Assembly (NCBI GenBank): GCA_002361775.1
Contig: DETV01000021.1
Location: forward strand, 1 to 15,948
Length of the DNA stretch: 15,948 nt
From: Eubacterium sp. UBA3279
GTDB taxonomy: Bacteria > Bacillota > Clostridia > Lachnospirales > Lachnospiraceae
Direction: 5' to 3'
Shown one piece after another: positions 14,291 through 15,948 of the stretch. Within the stretch, counting starts at the first letter, position 1. Each line of letters starts with the position of its first letter. The notes below the pieces were generated by a model, which worked only from the letters and a program-made list of their open reading frames with translations, searched no databases and was not told the DNA's origin. The position numbers and the translations under genes are program-made.

Positions 14291-15049
14291 TTATTCCTCT
14301 GCTGCATTTGCAATATACATAACTGTCAGCATACAGAAAATAAATGCCTGCATAAAGCCTGAGAACCAGTCAAAATAAACAGATAAAATCGCCGGAATAC
14401 CCACATCAAGAATAGGTATTTTAGCAAGGACATCGCCCACCAATCCCGGAAGCAAACCGAATAATGCAGAACTTGCTACAGCCAACGCTCCATAAATCAG
14501 ACCATTGATAACCACACCTGAAAGAATATTTCCAAAATGACGGCAAGCCATACTAATAGGTGTGGCAAGTTCTGACAGAATATTAAACGGTGTCATAACT
14601 GCTATCGGCGTTGTAAATCCTTTCAGATAACCTCCAAATCCATTGGTTTTAATCTTCTGACTGGTTATCATAATAAATACAACCACTGCCCACGCTGCCT
14701 CTGTAGACAAATCTGCCGTGGGACTTCTCAGCCCGATCAGACTGATAAGATTCGACACTACGCTGGTTATAAACAGCGCTGCCACAAAGGGAATCATGTG
14801 CCGGAACTTTTCTCCCATATTTCCAATCACAAACTTATTTGCTGTCTCTACTAACAACTCAGCAACCGCCTGCCGCTTGGAAATATCCTTTACTTTCAGG
14901 TCATGAGTCAGCCAGATACAAAATCCTGTGATCACCAGCATAACAATCCAACTGACAACCATCGTCTCACTGATCTGCAATTGCCCCAATATAGGAAAAT
15001 CAATGGGCAGAGTGAAATAGACTTTTGCTCCTGAAAAATCCAACTCCAT
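14291..15049 (-). CDS. atpB: ATP synthase a subunit
   Basis: 252 aa membrane stator subunit that forms the ion half-channels against the c-ring. Five to six hydrophobic segments are seen. The essential Arg lies in MACRHFGNILSG (R170), the counterpart of the RLFGN motif, with His where Leu is usual. The C-terminal half ends with VYFDWFSGFMQAFIFCMLT, a conserved block. The ATG at 15049 is preferred; a GTG at 15061 sits right on the AGGAGG sequence and is too close to be used. It lies 42 bases before atpE. Confidence 0.95.
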   Translation of the reverse strand: MELDFSGAKVYFTLPIDFPILGQLQISETMVVSWIVMLVITGFCIWLTHDLKVKDISKRQAVAELLVETANKFVIGNMGEKFRHMIPFVAALFITSVVSNLISLIGLRSPTADLSTEAAWAVVVFIMITSQKIKTNGFGGYLKGFTTPIAVMTPFNILSELATPISMACRHFGNILSGVVINGLIYGALAVASSALFGLLPGLVGDVLAKIPILDVGIPAILSVYFDWFSGFMQAFIFCMLTVMYIANAAEE

Positions 15050-15081
15050 GCCTCTCTCCACCTCCTGTCTATCATATATTC

Positions 15082-15498
15082 TTAACTTTGCCTTGCAATT
15101 CCCAGGATTTTAATTCCAAAACCAGGGAACAGCAGGGGAAGAAGTCCTGCCACAAACTGAAAACAAGGTGCTGCGATAGCAATCACTACCCATACCATCT
15201 GCAGCAACATTCTCTGAGAATAACTTGCTTTCATCTTCAATCTGGCCTTTTCCTCATCTTCTGAAGAAGCCACTTTCTGAACTGTAAGACCCATCAAAAA
15301 GAAATTCAGTACGGCAATCAATCCACCGCCCAAACCTCCTAAAAATACCGTATAATCAAACGGAACCTTCTTGGGAAAAATCCAGTGGAAAATCCCAAAT
15401 CCTATCCACATCACTGCCACACCAACTGCTGTGATTACTGTCACTCTCTTCGTTTCTTTCTTCACCGCAGGCTGAATATCACGAAAAATACTTCCCAT
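15082..15498 (-). CDS. atpI: ATP synthase subunit I-like membrane protein
   Basis: 138 aa with four predicted membrane helices (about 20-42, 48-72, 95-115 and 117-133) and a short charged loop (about 74-94). This fits the AtpI/ATP synthase I chain family, which helps assemble the c-ring and may carry Mg2+ or Ca2+. Sequence conservation in the family is low, so the call rests on size, topology and its place just before atpB. GGGAGGAG precedes the ATG closely. It follows the first operon gene by 12 bases. Confidence 0.82.
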   Translation of the reverse strand: MGSIFRDIQPAVKKETKRVTVITAVGVAVMWIGFGIFHWIFPKKVPFDYTVFLGGLGGGLIAVLNFFLMGLTVQKVASSEDEEKARLKMKASYSQRMLLQMVWVVIAIAAPCFQFVAGLLPLLFPGFGIKILGIARQS

Positions 15499-15510
15499 AT
15501 GCTCCTCCCA

Positions 15511-15771
15511 TCAAATATGTCTGTTAAAACTTACTTTCTTTTTCTCTTCCTTATCCTGGCGCCTGGTTACTCTCAAATAAAGTTTGTAAGCAACCATAAA
15601 AGAGCCTCCCATTCCAAAGAAAAATCCCGGGATATAAATCCATCCTCCCAGATCAAAACGCTGGGATACCCAGGCGCAAAGAGCAAGACATAACAAAGTA
15701 GGAGTAATAAAAGACAATCCAAACTGAGTCAAAGTTGTAAGATGTTTGAAAATATCTGCCCAGTATTTCAT
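15511..15771 (-). CDS. atpZ: AtpZ/AtpI-like small membrane protein
   Basis: 86 aa with two membrane helices (about 15-36 and 42-66) and a basic, charged C-terminal tail. The pattern of a helix, WVSQRFDLGG, then a Gly-rich helix (IPGFFFGMGGSFMVAYKL) fits the AtpZ/F0F1-ATPase-associated family. These proteins are encoded at the head of many atp operons beside AtpI and have been linked to divalent cation transport and assembly. It is the first gene of the operon, about 56 bases after the predicted transcript start, with AAGGGA as ribosome binding site. Confidence 0.82.
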   Translation of the reverse strand: MKYWADIFKHLTTLTQFGLSFITPTLLCLALCAWVSQRFDLGGWIYIPGFFFGMGGSFMVAYKLYLRVTRRQDKEEKKKVSFNRHI

Positions 15772-15833
15772 CTTCTCTTCCCTTCTTTTTTCTTCATTTC
15801 ATATCCCGTTCTTTCAAAAATCTATCTAGTCAA

Positions 15834-15862
15834 ATACTACCATACATCCATAGAATTCTCAA
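15834..15862 (-). promoter_or_regulatory. Promoter of the atp operon
   Basis: On the minus strand TTGAGA (15862-15857), 17 bases, then TAGTAT (15839-15834), preceded by TGG as an extended -10. The matches are five of six and four of six. It is the only clear promoter found upstream of the ten atp genes and lies between the first gene and the right-end repeat. Confidence 0.65.
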
Positions 15863-15891
15863 TCTTTTTATATTTTATTAACTATTATGAA

Positions 15892-15948
15892 GTAACAGTT
15901 CAGCCGTCCAGTGTACGGAAAGCACAAAACATGCTTGCATGTTTTTGC
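15892..15948 (-). repeat. Right copy of the interspersed repeat with a hairpin
   Basis: 15892-15905 is the reverse complement of 12-25. The similar flank (ACACTG and neighbours) extends to about 15916. Next to it, at 15922-15948, GCACAAAACATGC and GCATGTTTTTGC form a nearly perfect stem around TT. The window ends inside or right after this hairpin. It lies upstream of the atp promoter and codes for nothing visible. Confidence 0.65.

Overview
The window looks like a chromosomal segment of an anaerobic, spore-forming Clostridia, most likely Lachnospiraceae. This is inferred from the moderately low GC content, consistent AGGAGG-type ribosome binding sites, a YtvI-like sporulation membrane protein, a CIRCE heat-shock operator and a complete F-type ATP synthase operon. 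No phage, plasmid, transposase or CRISPR genes were seen. Nearly everything is on the minus strand; the exceptions are an isochorismatase-family hydrolase (607-1149) and an SGNH esterase (4481-5125).

Left part (1-4000): a small unrecognised protein with its own terminator, then the isochorismatase-like gene, which converges on a four-gene heat-shock operon with no spacer at all. Read from its promoter at about 3986 leftwards, that operon is Hsp20, bL25/Ctc, a second Hsp20 about 70% identical to the first, a hairpin, then a CbpA-type J-domain co-chaperone. The promoter -35 box lies inside a CIRCE (HrcA) operator with one perfect and one degenerate arm. The genes together suggest a protein-folding and ribosome stress response.

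Middle (4000-5360): a 636-base gap without genes holds the most unusual structure of the window. It is a degenerate tandem array with a 52-53 bp period. CCTA-type and TAGG-type half-sites recur in fixed helical phase (21-22 bp within a unit, 52-53 bp between units), and the arms match each other both locally and at long range. It lies directly upstream of the SGNH esterase gene. Two large inverted repeats lie between that gene and the next.

Right part (5360-15948): an orphan lipoprotein solute-binding protein with its own promoter, a YtvI/AI-2E-like membrane protein and an RluA-type pseudouridine synthase that appear to be cotranscribed, a strong intrinsic terminator, and the ATP synthase operon atpZ-atpI-atpB-E-F-H-A-G-D-C, transcribed leftwards from a promoter near 15850. 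The c subunit carries a sodium-type ion site with two carboxylates (E33 and E66). Inverted copies of one short repeat (14 identical bases plus a similar flank) lie at the two ends of the window, next to a hairpin at the right end.
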